Positions 50,939 to 60,341 of a stretch of DNA of 64,000 bases are shown piece by piece. The stretch comes from Alistipes sp. (lineage in GTDB: Bacteria > Bacteroidota > Bacteroidia > Bacteroidales > Rikenellaceae). The stretch's first letter is position 1, and each line of letters begins with the position of its first letter. A program made the position numbers and the translations under genes. The stretch is from the NCBI GenBank assembly GCA_017938765.1, contig JAGBAX010000014.1, positions 1 to 64,000 of the forward strand, in the 5' to 3' direction. Below the pieces are notes generated by a model, which had not been told where the DNA came from, made no database searches, and saw only the letters and a program-made list of their open reading frames with translations.

Positions 50939-52081
50939 ATGAAACCGAACAAGTACATAGATGTATTCAAGAAGATTTTTCAGAGTGCGACATTTGCGCT
51001 ACTGCTCTCTGTTGCATTTTTCGCCTACGAGATGAATTCAGGCGCCGAGGAGTCAAAGGAGATTGTAGACGACCTTAAGGCGATACAAAACTCACTATCT
51101 ACACGCTACTTAGGTCTATTTCCTGAGTATATTGACAATATCAACGACCTGCTTGAGCAGGCTATTGAGCATCAGGATAAACACGAGGCGCACGACTCGG
51201 TGATAATCTGCGAGGATGTGCTCTACTACTGCATCCGAAGCGACGCCCAAGGTTTTAGAGATATGCTTACAAATCTGGTTATCCTCTCGGAGAAGGGGTG
51301 TCCGATATCTATTGCATACTACGACACAAAGAGTTTTCCCTTTAAGAATATGATTAACAACAGCCTGATATCAATGGAGCAGCAGAGGCACTATCGCGAG
51401 GACAGAAAAGCATATCGCGAGCGTATGATGCTCATCAAGCAGGCGTACAACCATATTTCAAAGGAAAAAACCGCAGCCGAGAGAACAGCGCTTATGGAGG
51501 ATATGATTAACAAGCACTTTGACAATTATATCGTAAAGCAAAGAGCTCAAAGTGGCAAGAACAAGAGCTTTGCAGAGCTTCGCAATCAACTCTCTAATGA
51601 TCGCAGAGTAGATTCCGTCCTCTGCGAGAAGTATTTCCGAGCCACAAATGCTACAAATCCGCAGAAAAACAAGAAACTCGTTGCTCAATTACTACGCCCG
51701 TTGCCTATGAGCGGAGGAACTACAGCTGCTGAGATTAAAATTGACAGTCTATGCACAGTGTTGGACGCCATTAAGCGCAAACACCTAAGCAAGCCTCACA
51801 ATCAGGTACTCTATTCAGACATTAAAAATATGTACGAAGAGATTACCATCGCTATTGCTAACATGCTGAACGGACTAAAGAGCGTAGAGTTGGTGCCACT
51901 TGACGAGTATCTGACAATGTCGTGCTGGATGACTATCGTAAATAATAAGGAGACAGCAATTATCGCCTTTCCAAGTAAATACTCATCCGACGAGATTGGC
52001 TTTATTTCGCAAGATACAGCATTCTCAAAATACATTCAGACAATGTTGGACGGCATGAGGCTGTCAAGCGTCAAAGAGTAA
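50939..52081 (+). CDS. Unrecognised membrane-anchored protein
   Basis: A 380-residue protein that I do not recognise. Residues ~15-30 (ATFALLLSVAFFAYEM) form one membrane helix near the N-terminus. The rest is soluble: ~40-140 has IVDDLKAIQNSL and a segment with ISIAYYDTKSFPF; ~150-235 is highly charged and helical (RKAYRERMMLIKQAYN); the C-terminal ~90 residues have NKETAIIAFPSKYSSDEIGF, a beta-rich piece resembling small-ligand sensor domains only in a general way. It is divergent from the RecB-like gene, with 92 bp between the coding regions, and is followed by its own terminator. Confidence 0.7.
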   Translation: MKPNKYIDVFKKIFQSATFALLLSVAFFAYEMNSGAEESKEIVDDLKAIQNSLSTRYLGLFPEYIDNINDLLEQAIEHQDKHEAHDSVIICEDVLYYCIRSDAQGFRDMLTNLVILSEKGCPISIAYYDTKSFPFKNMINNSLISMEQQRHYREDRKAYRERMMLIKQAYNHISKEKTAAERTALMEDMINKHFDNYIVKQRAQSGKNKSFAELRNQLSNDRRVDSVLCEKYFRATNATNPQKNKKLVAQLLRPLPMSGGTTAAEIKIDSLCTVLDAIKRKHLSKPHNQVLYSDIKNMYEEITIAIANMLNGLKSVELVPLDEYLTMSCWMTIVNNKETAIIAFPSKYSSDEIGFISQDTAFSKYIQTMLDGMRLSSVKE

Positions 52082-52082
52082 G

Positions 52083-52111
52083 AGGATGTCCGAAAGGGCA
52101 TCCTTTTTTTT
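52083..52111 (+). terminator. Terminator with GAAA tetraloop
   Basis: AGGATG-T-CC (52083-52091) pairs with GG-G-CATCCT (52096-52104) around a GAAA loop, then a T run. Confidence 0.85.
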
Positions 52112-52180
52112 ACGACAAATTCTATGAATTTGGTCTATAGTTTGCATCGTAGTGGTTGAACCTTTTAATTCAAAAACGTT

Positions 52181-52381
52181 ATGAAACAGACTGGACTTTG
52201 CATTGTGACCCTACTGGGTGGGGCACTGATGGGGGCGGCGATTGCTATGCTTGTAACCCCAAAGACAGGTCGTCAGATGCGCGACCACATTCGTGATTTT
52301 ATTGGTGATGAGCTGGACAAGATTCGCTGCAAGTGTGGCGAGGAGTGCAACCACACTGAGGTAACAGAACCTGTAAAGTAG
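52181..52381 (+). CDS. YtxH-domain small protein
   Basis: A 66-residue protein with one membrane helix (~7-26, LCIVTLLGGALMGAAIAMLV) followed by TPKTGRQMRDHI, the glycine-rich helix and T-P-K/x-S/T-G-R pattern of the YtxH family. The C-terminus has a CKCGEEC cluster that could bind a metal or form disulfides; that is not a family feature. Linked to stress in Firmicutes, function otherwise unknown. The next gene starts 10 bp later. Confidence 0.8.
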   Translation: MKQTGLCIVTLLGGALMGAAIAMLVTPKTGRQMRDHIRDFIGDELDKIRCKCGEECNHTEVTEPVK

Positions 52382-52391
52382 AGACAATAGC

Positions 52392-52712
52392 ATGAGAGCT
52401 GATAGACCCTTCTTTCTACCACTTGCAATAACGGTAGTAACTGCCATAATTGCCACACTTCTGTTTGTATCGGCACTCGTAGCGTGGCTTGCCGAGATAT
52501 TCGGCTCGTTAAAGATACCATGTTTAATAGTTGGCATCTTTATGGCAATAATCGCCACAACAGTCTATGCCGTAACACTTAAGAGCTACTTCCGTCAGAT
52601 TGGCGAAGAGTTAAATGTAATTTACTCCGTTTCGCGGGCTGTTCGCAGTTGGATAGATTGGGTCTCAGCTCTTTTGGGAGCATCTACCGACAACGAAAAA
52701 GAGGAGGTCTAA
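52392..52712 (+). CDS. Small two-helix membrane protein
   Basis: A 106-residue protein with two hydrophobic helices (~10-35 and ~42-62) and a soluble C-terminal tail of ~40 residues. It resembles the phage-holin-like / DUF1469 group that often follows YtxH genes in Bacteroidota, but the match is by layout only. It is expected to be co-transcribed with the YtxH gene. Its stop lies in a GAGGAGG/CCTCCTC hairpin (52701-52722) that may help end transcription. Confidence 0.65.
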   Translation: MRADRPFFLPLAITVVTAIIATLLFVSALVAWLAEIFGSLKIPCLIVGIFMAIIATTVYAVTLKSYFRQIGEELNVIYSVSRAVRSWIDWVSALLGASTDNEKEEV

Positions 52713-52742
52713 TGGCCTCCTCTCTCTTATTATCGTTTTTTT

Positions 52743-54680
52743 CTATTTACGATACGCCTCAACACCTCGCTTGAGGAAGTCAACAAACTGAGCGACATCA
52801 AGGTTATAGCCACGAGGCTCTACAAGCACCTGCTCGTTCTTACCTTGAATAACATAGTATGGCTGCGCATTAACACCAAAGCGTGTCAGTGCGTAGTGTG
52901 CATTAACCTTACCAAGGCTCTTGAGCACAGTACCATTATCGGTTGTCACCCACTCGCTCTGCGGAAGAGACATCTTATCGTCTGTATAGAGTGCGCAGAT
53001 AACATACTCATTATTAAGCAGCTCAAGAACTGCTGGGTCACTCCACACGCGAGCCTCCATCTCTCGGCAGTTTACACAGCCGTGACCTGTAAAATCAATA
53101 AATATTGGTTTATCAACCTTTGCAGCATACTGCTCTGCCTGCTCAAGGTCGAAGAATCCCTGAAGGCCGTGTGGCAAGTGTAGCACATCGCCGTACTTCA
53201 CATCCGCAGTTGTAGAGTTCTGAGCTGCTACAACACCCCTATTGCGAGTAAGGTCAAAGTCAAGTGATGACTGTGGTGGTAGGTAGCCAGAGAGCTTCTC
53301 CAGCGGTGCGCCCCACATACCTGGGATAAGATAGACAACAAATGAGAATACGCCAATAGCCAGTGCAAGACGAGTTACACTGAGGTGCTTCATCTCGCTA
53401 TCGTGTGCAAAGCGAATCTTACCAAGAAGGTAGAAGCCAAGCAGTGTGAATACCACAATCCAGATAGCCAGATATACCTCACGGTCAAGAATACCCCAGT
53501 GGTAAACCTGATCTGCAACGCTCAAGAACTTGAAGCCCAGCGCCACCTCAACAAATCCCAAAACAACCTTTACAGAGTTGAGCCAACCACCACTCTTTGG
53601 CAGTTTCTTGAGCACCGATGGGAAGAATGCAAAGAGGGTAAATGGCAGTGCAAAGGTAATTGAGAATGCAAGCATCGTTACGATAGGATTCCAGAACTCG
53701 CCAGCTGTAGACTTAATAAGCACCGAGCCGATAATTGGACCAGTACAAGAGAAAGAGACAAGTACAAGTGTCAGCGCCATAAAGAAGATACCTGCAATAC
53801 CACCCTTCTCGCTATTCTCGTCACTCTTATTGACAAGCCATGATGGCAGTGTGATGTCAAAGGCTCCAAAGAATGATGCTGCGAAGACCATAAAGACGAG
53901 GAAGAAGAGGATATTTGGCACCCAGTGTGTTGCCAGCCACTGGAAGATATCTGCAGTTACAGCACCACCACCTACAAGGCGAGTGATGATGATAATTGCC
54001 GCGATAGGAAGTGTATAGAGCAACACGATGAAAAATCCATACAGAGCTGCATTAATGCGACCCTTTGTAGGCGAGCCACTACCCTTCATAAAGAAGGATA
54101 CTGTCATCGGAATCATAGGGAACACACAAGGAGTTACAAGTGCAGCAAGACCCCAGATAATAGCCTCCAGAATCATTGCCCACATCGTTCCATTACCTGC
54201 AGCATCCTTTACTGCCTTAACCTCTGTTACTGGAGCCTGAGCAGCAGCACTACCAATCTCAAATGTAAGTTCCTTCTCTGTCGGAGCAGTACAGTTACCC
54301 TCTGTGCATGCCTGATAGCTAACAAGAGCCTTTACCACTACACCCTGTCCCTCAAGCTTTACATCCTGCTCAAAGATAGCCTCGCCCTCATACTCGCCAT
54401 ATGAGCCGAAATACTCATCCTGAACAGGCTTTACAGTAGAGAGCGCACGAAGCTCTCCCTCAAGCGCAGCGCCCTGCGGAACTGTAAACTGAATAGTGGT
54501 TGGGGTAAACGGGTGGGTGGCATCATAGATGTGCCAACCATCAACGATATCTGCCTTAACAACAAGCGTATAGACACCATCGCCGTTATCCTTAACCTCG
54601 CTCTTCCACTCAACTGTATTATCCTGAGCCATTGCCGTAAATGACACCAGAGCAAGGATTGCAAATAGAATTTTACGCAT
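52743..54680 (-). CDS. dsbD: Thiol:disulfide interchange protein DsbD
   Basis: A 645-residue electron-transfer protein that carries reducing power from cytoplasmic thioredoxin to the periplasm. Signal peptide MRKILFAILALVSFTAMAQ; N-terminal periplasmic domain with YQACTEGNCTAP (two Cys); eight-helix core (~165-455) with PCVFPMIPMTVSFF and FSCTGPIIG, each holding one active Cys; C-terminal thioredoxin-like domain with DFTGHGCVNCREM. All three Cys pairs are present, so it should work. Uses its own promoter at 54721. Length is a little more than E. coli DsbD (~565). Confidence 0.93.
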   Translation of the reverse strand: MRKILFAILALVSFTAMAQDNTVEWKSEVKDNGDGVYTLVVKADIVDGWHIYDATHPFTPTTIQFTVPQGAALEGELRALSTVKPVQDEYFGSYGEYEGEAIFEQDVKLEGQGVVVKALVSYQACTEGNCTAPTEKELTFEIGSAAAQAPVTEVKAVKDAAGNGTMWAMILEAIIWGLAALVTPCVFPMIPMTVSFFMKGSGSPTKGRINAALYGFFIVLLYTLPIAAIIIITRLVGGGAVTADIFQWLATHWVPNILFFLVFMVFAASFFGAFDITLPSWLVNKSDENSEKGGIAGIFFMALTLVLVSFSCTGPIIGSVLIKSTAGEFWNPIVTMLAFSITFALPFTLFAFFPSVLKKLPKSGGWLNSVKVVLGFVEVALGFKFLSVADQVYHWGILDREVYLAIWIVVFTLLGFYLLGKIRFAHDSEMKHLSVTRLALAIGVFSFVVYLIPGMWGAPLEKLSGYLPPQSSLDFDLTRNRGVVAAQNSTTADVKYGDVLHLPHGLQGFFDLEQAEQYAAKVDKPIFIDFTGHGCVNCREMEARVWSDPAVLELLNNEYVICALYTDDKMSLPQSEWVTTDNGTVLKSLGKVNAHYALTRFGVNAQPYYVIQGKNEQVLVEPRGYNLDVAQFVDFLKRGVEAYRK

Positions 54681-54720
54681 AAACTTATTTTTTTGTGTTA
54701 TTTATACAATATTTAGCTCG

Positions 54721-54728
54721 CAAATTTA
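54721..54728 (-). promoter_or_regulatory. -7 box for dsbD
   Basis: Minus strand TAAATTTG followed by CGAG, about 41 bp before the ATG at 54680. Confidence 0.55.
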
Positions 54729-54870
54729 GTTATAATTTTCAAAAAGTGCAACACTAAAATTTTGGCAGGTGTAGATATACAGTGTATAAATGTTCTATAC
54801 CTCGCTTTTTGTCGTAAAAATTTTGGAATGTCTAAAATAATACAGAATTTTGCGTAAACATTTGTTGAAT

Positions 54871-55791
54871 ATGATAGAAAATGAGCTTTTTCCGTACAAA
54901 ATCAACCACCTTGATGAGAAGGAGGGCATTGATTACGTAGCCTGCAAAAATGCAGCGTTAGTGCACATCCACTCCCTTGACGAGCATATTGGCAGGGAGA
55001 TGAAGTATCCTGCAAAGATGAATGGATTCTTTGCTATGGTATGCACAAAAGGTAGTGTTACACTCTCTGTTCATATGAAGGATTTCACGCTTACAGAGAA
55101 TACAATCCTTGTCGCGCCAACCACTGTTGTAACATTCAAAAAGAGTCACAACTGCGAACTTTACATTGCCGCCTTTAATAATGATTTTGCATCAGAGATG
55201 AATATTAACCTTAAATTGGTTATGCCAATAATCACATCTCTGCACTCGCAGTCAATCGTACATAATATAAATAAACCAGATGTTATTGAGGCTCTTAAGC
55301 GCTCTTTTAATGCGCTATATACAGAGTATACACAGAGTCTGTCTGATGAAGCAAATGGCGGTTTATTTAAGGAGATGGCAATAAGACATATGTATGCAAG
55401 TATGATTTATCGCCTTTGCGAGTTTATCGCAACCTCTCACTCTATTCAGACAGAAATAACACCTAAAGACCGTAGTGGAGACTATTTCAGACAGCTCATC
55501 ACTCTTTTGCACGAGCATTATAAGACCGAGCGCAGTGTTGAATTTTATGCTAACAAAATGAATTTAACACCAAAACATCTATCCCGTGTTGTGCGTAACT
55601 ATTCGGGCAAGAGCGTACACCAATGGATAGACGAATTTGTGGTTCTTGAGATTAAAAATCTGCTCAAGTATTCAGATTTGTCAATCCAGCAAATTTCATA
55701 TGAACTCAATTTTCCAAACCCATCATTTATGGGACAATACTTCAAGCGAATCACTGGCAAAACTCCTGGAGAATACCGCAAGGAGATATAA
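54871..55791 (+). CDS. AraC family transcriptional regulator
   Basis: A 306-residue regulator. Residues ~45-165 are a cupin-like N-terminal domain typical of Bacteroidota AraC proteins, without a clear ligand signature. The C-terminal ~100 residues hold the two helix-turn-helix motifs: FYANKMNLTPKHLSRVVRNY and SIQQISYELNFPNPSFMGQY, ending FKRITGKTPGEYRKEI. The ATG at 54871 is preferred to an in-frame TTG at 54850. It lies just upstream of a large surface lipoprotein gene and may control it, although a terminator stands between them. Confidence 0.9.
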   Translation: MIENELFPYKINHLDEKEGIDYVACKNAALVHIHSLDEHIGREMKYPAKMNGFFAMVCTKGSVTLSVHMKDFTLTENTILVAPTTVVTFKKSHNCELYIAAFNNDFASEMNINLKLVMPIITSLHSQSIVHNINKPDVIEALKRSFNALYTEYTQSLSDEANGGLFKEMAIRHMYASMIYRLCEFIATSHSIQTEITPKDRSGDYFRQLITLLHEHYKTERSVEFYANKMNLTPKHLSRVVRNYSGKSVHQWIDEFVVLEIKNLLKYSDLSIQQISYELNFPNPSFMGQYFKRITGKTPGEYRKEI

Positions 55792-55811
55792 TTCTAACAC
55801 ACCCACAGCGT

Positions 55812-55842
55812 AAGAGTCCTTCAAAAAGGGCTCTTTTTTTTT
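55812..55842 (+). terminator. Terminator of the AraC gene
   Basis: AAGAGTCCTT (55812-55821) pairs with AAGGGCTCTT (55826-55835, one T-G pair), then T's. Confidence 0.8.
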
Positions 55843-55948
55843 ACCACCAAAACAGAATTATTCAATATTTTTAATAAATCAATATTCACAAAATCGTTTT
55901 TTTTAAGAAAAATAATGCAAAAAATGTGCGTAATTAAAAATTTATTTT

Positions 55949-55956
55949 TAACTTTG
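55949..55956 (+). promoter_or_regulatory. -7 box of the giant lipoprotein gene
   Basis: TAACTTTG, 39 bp before the ATG at 55996. Upstream sequence is very AT-rich; no clear -33 box. Confidence 0.5.
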
Positions 55957-55995
55957 AAATCGGAAATAATATTTTTTAACCTAAAACATATCGTA

Positions 55996-58900
55996 ATGAA
56001 AAAAGTCTACTTATTTATCAGCTTGATGCTCAGTGCATTAGCTGTAGGCTGTAACAATGGTGATCCAGTAGATGAGACTCCTGTGCTTCCAGGAGCCAAC
56101 GACAAAACTGTCGTTACAGTCAACGCAACTCTGCCTTCAGACCTTGTTTGGGTTGCTGGAGATAAGGTTGCAATCAACGGTTTAGAGTCTAACGCTGTTA
56201 GCGAAGAGGAGGCTGGTAAGGCAACTTACGCTTTCACTGCTACTGATGTTGAGGCTCCAATTGTTGTAGTTGCTCCGTTTGACATTCTTACAGGTCTTAA
56301 CGAGGTAACTCTTCCTGCTTCACAGCAGTACGTAGCTGACAGCTTTGACCGTACCTCTTATGCTATGGCAGGCATCGCACCACAGGCACTGCCTGTAAGC
56401 GAGGAGGATGAGAAGAATCTGGTTGCCGATGTCGCTCTTTCTCCAGTTGTAGGTGTTATCACATTGCCACTTACTCTTGACTCTGCTACTGCTTCAGCAC
56501 CTGTTGCTATCAAGAACATCTCTTTCACAGCTCTTAGCGGTGCTGCACTGAATGGTGTTTGGAATGCAGAGGCTAAGACCAACACTGACGAGGCTGGCGT
56601 TGTGACTTACGACGTTGAGCTTACTGGTGTTGCTAACACTGCTACATCTGTTCTGGATTGCGGTGAGGGTGTTGAGATTAACAGCTCTACTCCTACTTAC
56701 TTCAGCCTTGTTGTTCCTGCAGGTGTTTACACTGGCGGTTTTGAGGTTGTTCTCTCTGACACTCAGGATCACAACTTCGTTCTTACCCTTGCTGAGGATA
56801 TCGCTGTTGAGCGTGGTGTAAACCTTGAGCTTACTCCTTCACTCTTTACTGTTATTGAGAAGGCTCCTGCAACTCTTACCGTTAAGATTGGCGAGGCTGG
56901 CATTAACTGGGTAGAGGGCGATGCTGTTGTATGTAACAACTCTCTCTCTACAAATACTGTTGATGCAACTGCAGCTGGCACACAGACTGCACAGTTCAGC
57001 TTTGATGCTGTAGCTTATCCATACTCTGTATTCTATCCTGCTGAGTACTACACTACAAGCGGTTCTTTCCGTTTCCACGACAATCAGCCAATCGTTAAGA
57101 ATGAGGTAAACCACTCTCTTATGGCTATGGCTGGTTACTCATCAACAAACGAGGTAACTCTTAACAACCTTTGCGGTATTGTCTCTATTCCTATTACTAA
57201 TAAGTACGAGGGCGAGACTATCGTTCTTGACAAGATTGAGGTTCGCACTTCAGAGGGTGACCCTATCGCAGGTAAATACCATATTAATTATAGAACAAAT
57301 GCTCTTACCTCTGTTGCTGGTAAGTCTGCAATCGTTCTTAACCCTAACGAGGGTGAGTTTACTATCGCTCCAGAGGAGACTGCTACAGTAAACTTCATCG
57401 TTCCTAAGGGCTCTGTTCGCAATGGTCTGTATGTAAACATCTACTCAAGCGTTGGTCTTCTTGAGAACCACCGCATCTTCCCTACTGGCCTTACAGTTCG
57501 TGGTGGCGAGACTGCTACAGCTGACCAATACCAGTATCAGGAGGTTAAGATTGAGAAGATTGTAACTGCTGAGGAGCTTGTTGACTTCGCTAAGTGCGTA
57601 AATATGGGTCGCTACAAGAAGTTCGTTAATGAGGAGGGTAAGGTTGTCCTCGGTGGCGATATTGATATGGCATCTGTTGCTGTAGAGGCTTGGCCAATGA
57701 TTGCTGGTCCTGCTAATGATGCTGGTCTTCCAGTTGGTTTTGACGGTATCTTTGATGGTTGCGGCTTCTCTATTAAGAACTGGGCAACTTCACAGCCTCT
57801 GTTCCACACCGTTGCTGCTACTGGTAAGGTGATGAATGTAAATATTGACGCATCTTGCGCACTTAATATGCCACAGGAGGGTCTTGCTGGTCTTACTGGC
57901 GGAGCCGCTATCGCATTCCTCGTTGCACACAACCTCGGTGAGGTTAGCGGCTGTACAAACAACGCTGATGTACTCTGCAACGCTCCAGAGAATCCATCTG
58001 TAACTCGTGCTGCTCTTGTTGGTTACTCTGCTATCGGTGCAAACCTTCGTGACTGCTCAAACTATGGTAATGTGACTATTGAGATCGGCACTCACGGTGC
58101 TGGTACTGGTTATATTGGTACTGTATCTGGTCGTTTTGCATCTTCAGCTGAGACTCTTGGTTGCGGTGTGTATAACTGTAAGAACTATGGTGACCTTACT
58201 ATCAACGTAGCTACTTCTAACACTTCTAACTTCTACATTGGTGCTGTTACTGGTTCTTCAAACTCTTATACAGTTACTGAGGGCTGCGAGAACTACGGTA
58301 ACCTCACATTTAACTCAAACAACTCTGGTGCTGCTGTCTGCCTTGGTGGTATCACCTCTTACTCAGCAGGTGAGATTAAGAACTGTATCAACGAGGGTAA
58401 CGTCACCTTCAAGTCTGCAGCTCAGCTAAAGGGTACTATCGTTGCAGGTATCGCCCCTTACCAAAACGGTCCTATCAGCGGCTGTACCAACAAGGGTGAG
58501 ATCTATATGGAAGGTGGTATCTTCGGAGGCCGTAACACTGTAGGTAGCATCTCTACTTCTGCTGCTACCTCTTCAGCTGCTCCAACTGCTGCAGGTATAG
58601 TAGGTTATGGTTATAAGAGCTCAGGCTCTCCATTTAGCATGGACAACTGCCACAACTATGGTAAGGTTACTTTCAACTGGTTTGAGACTGACGGCTCAGG
58701 TACTTCTGGTCGTACACAGGTTGCTGGTGTCATTGGTGCTCCTTGGGGTGATGTAACTAACTGTAACAACTATGGTGATGTAACATTCATCGCTAAGTAC
58801 AAGACTGCTATTGTTAACCACCTCTCTTATCTCGGCGGTATTGCAGGTTCTGACTACTATTCAAAGAGCCAGAGCGAGTCAAGTATTATCAACTGCGTAA

Positions 58901-59565
58901 ACGAGGGTAACATTACTATTGACTGCGACTGCGGTACTTCAAACAATGCTGCTGGTGGTATCATCGGCTGGCCTGGTAAGGAGTCTGGTTGTACAAATGT
59001 TACAGAGAACTGCGTAAACAAGGGTAACATCGTAGTATCTGGTGAGGGTAAGTTCCGTCTTGGCGGTATCCAGGGTGGTTCTGGTATCATCAAGGGCTGT
59101 ACAAACGAGGGTAGCATCACTGTCAACTCTTCTAACAGCGCATCTAACTACGGTGGTCTTGCAGGTTTCCACTCTGGTGGTTATGAGCTTATTAACTCTA
59201 CTAACACAGGTGACATCGTATGTAACGTCGCTATCTCTGGCGGTGGTGTTGCTGGTATGGCCGGTAACCTCGGTAACGCGGCTCACGATGAGGGTAAGAT
59301 TAAGAACAACACTATCAAGTGTCTTGTTAAGTCTGCAGAGGGTACTTGCGGTGTAGGTATGGTTGTTGGTCACTTCAACGGTAACTCAAAGACCATCTAC
59401 TTCGGTACTGCTGACGAGCCAATTAAGGTTGGTGGTTCACTCCAGATTGGCGAGACTACAACAGTTGTAGATGCAACAAACTGCAACGACCCTGCAGTTC
59501 TTGCAAACGGCTGTAAGAACTACCTTGCAACAGCTCACATCTTCAACTGCGTACTTGCACAGTAA
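55996..59565 (+). CDS. Large surface lipoprotein with GLUG-like repeats
   Basis: An 1189-residue lipoprotein (MLSALAVGCNN, Cys18). The ATG at 55996 gives the signal peptide; the open frame from 55915 is not used. Residues ~35-275 and ~280-510 are two fimbrillin-like beta domains (each with a W-x-x-GD-x-V/A opening: LVWVAGDKVAING and INWVEGDAVVCNN). From ~620 to ~1110 there are about twelve repeats with the core C-x-N-x-G-x-V/L/I-T (GCTNNADV, DCSNYGNVTI, NCKNYGDLTI, GCENYGNLTF, NCINEGNVTF and so on), a GLUG-like beta-helix. Codons strongly favour GGT, GTT and AAC, like ppdK, suggesting high expression. Likely an exposed adhesin or matrix component. Confidence 0.8.
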   Translation: MKKVYLFISLMLSALAVGCNNGDPVDETPVLPGANDKTVVTVNATLPSDLVWVAGDKVAINGLESNAVSEEEAGKATYAFTATDVEAPIVVVAPFDILTGLNEVTLPASQQYVADSFDRTSYAMAGIAPQALPVSEEDEKNLVADVALSPVVGVITLPLTLDSATASAPVAIKNISFTALSGAALNGVWNAEAKTNTDEAGVVTYDVELTGVANTATSVLDCGEGVEINSSTPTYFSLVVPAGVYTGGFEVVLSDTQDHNFVLTLAEDIAVERGVNLELTPSLFTVIEKAPATLTVKIGEAGINWVEGDAVVCNNSLSTNTVDATAAGTQTAQFSFDAVAYPYSVFYPAEYYTTSGSFRFHDNQPIVKNEVNHSLMAMAGYSSTNEVTLNNLCGIVSIPITNKYEGETIVLDKIEVRTSEGDPIAGKYHINYRTNALTSVAGKSAIVLNPNEGEFTIAPEETATVNFIVPKGSVRNGLYVNIYSSVGLLENHRIFPTGLTVRGGETATADQYQYQEVKIEKIVTAEELVDFAKCVNMGRYKKFVNEEGKVVLGGDIDMASVAVEAWPMIAGPANDAGLPVGFDGIFDGCGFSIKNWATSQPLFHTVAATGKVMNVNIDASCALNMPQEGLAGLTGGAAIAFLVAHNLGEVSGCTNNADVLCNAPENPSVTRAALVGYSAIGANLRDCSNYGNVTIEIGTHGAGTGYIGTVSGRFASSAETLGCGVYNCKNYGDLTINVATSNTSNFYIGAVTGSSNSYTVTEGCENYGNLTFNSNNSGAAVCLGGITSYSAGEIKNCINEGNVTFKSAAQLKGTIVAGIAPYQNGPISGCTNKGEIYMEGGIFGGRNTVGSISTSAATSSAAPTAAGIVGYGYKSSGSPFSMDNCHNYGKVTFNWFETDGSGTSGRTQVAGVIGAPWGDVTNCNNYGDVTFIAKYKTAIVNHLSYLGGIAGSDYYSKSQSESSIINCVNEGNITIDCDCGTSNNAAGGIIGWPGKESGCTNVTENCVNKGNIVVSGEGKFRLGGIQGGSGIIKGCTNEGSITVNSSNSASNYGGLAGFHSGGYELINSTNTGDIVCNVAISGGGVAGMAGNLGNAAHDEGKIKNNTIKCLVKSAEGTCGVGMVVGHFNGNSKTIYFGTADEPIKVGGSLQIGETTTVVDATNCNDPAVLANGCKNYLATAHIFNCVLAQ

Positions 59566-59584
59566 TCAATAGTATTTCTATATC

Positions 59585-59616
59585 AAAGGGTGGCAAATGA
59601 AGTGCCACCCTTTTTT
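59585..59616 (+). terminator. Terminator of the lipoprotein gene
   Basis: AAAGGGTGGCA (59585-59595) pairs with TGCCACCCTTT (59603-59613), then T's. Confidence 0.85.
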
Positions 59617-59622
59617 CGTTTA

Positions 59623-60300
59623 CTAACTGTTGCTCTCCTTGCGGTCGTAGTAGTCCGAAACATAGACTGTAAAAATTGGAAAGAACATCATTCCTACTAC
59701 GGGTAGTAGCACGCAGACAACCTTACCTACAGTCGTTACGGGAAAAATCGCAGCGCCCACTGTCGTCACATTCATCCATGCCCACCACAGCGCATCACCA
59801 AAAGTTTTCAGGTGGCTATTAACGCCCATTTCGCAGTCATAGAAGAGCAGTGCCGAGATATACGTAAACATAGTCACCGTAAGCACATAAGCCGCCATAA
59901 GCCGCCTCTTTTTGCCCTCTATGAGCCACTCAAGGATTACTACCGTAGCCATAATAGAAATTAATACTGGAGCAAAAGCAAGTATACGCACGCTGCTATG
60001 CTCCAGATTTGCTCCACCCCACTCCAAGATATCCATATAAGGAACAGAGGCAACAGCAAAGAGTAAATCGCGTAGCCAATGCCTCTTCCGATACTCGGCA
60101 ATCATCAATCTGAATATCGCAGTGGCGAAAAATATGGAGCAGACAACAAGCTGTAAGTCACGATACCAATCAGCAAAACCACCCTTCTCTCCACCCGTAA
60201 CCTCAAACGAAATACCCACAAGCAGAGCTATACTTGCAGCCAAAGATATGGTATTAAATATATTTGCAATTCTATAGAGAATTGAATTTGAACTACCCAT
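59623..60300 (-). CDS. Ion-channel-like membrane protein with a non-canonical filter
   Basis: A 225-residue protein; the ATG at 60300 is used because the frame upstream has only a TTG. Hydrophobic helices fall at ~13-35, 50-67, 78-92, 105-125, 134-154 and 190-213, a six-helix voltage-gated-like plan. The pore region GDALWWAWMNVTTVGAAIFPVTTVGK matches K+ channels up to T-T-V-G, but the filter reads TVGAA (180-184) instead of TVGYG. Such a change would be expected to abolish K+ selectivity. It may be a non-selective channel. It is convergent with the lipoprotein gene, and the divergent tRNA-Met promoter lies upstream. Confidence 0.7.
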   Translation of the reverse strand: MGSSNSILYRIANIFNTISLAASIALLVGISFEVTGGEKGGFADWYRDLQLVVCSIFFATAIFRLMIAEYRKRHWLRDLLFAVASVPYMDILEWGGANLEHSSVRILAFAPVLISIMATVVILEWLIEGKKRRLMAAYVLTVTMFTYISALLFYDCEMGVNSHLKTFGDALWWAWMNVTTVGAAIFPVTTVGKVVCVLLPVVGMMFFPIFTVYVSDYYDRKESNS

Positions 60301-60341
60301 ATGCCAAAATGTTAGAAAACATAATTTTTTCCTGCAAAAAC

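Noticed and set aside
52701..52722. GAGGAGG/CCTCCTC hairpin as a strong terminator
   Set aside because: No T run follows directly; it may be weak or chance, so it is mentioned only within the gene entry.
55915..55995. A longer start for the giant lipoprotein
   Set aside because: The extra 27 residues contain no signal peptide, whereas the ATG at 55996 gives a clean lipoprotein leader; the -7 box at 55949 lies inside the extension.
58042..59126. Open frames antisense to the giant lipoprotein (for example 59373 to 58939)
   Set aside because: They are shadows produced by the biased codons (GGT/GTT/AAC) of the real gene.
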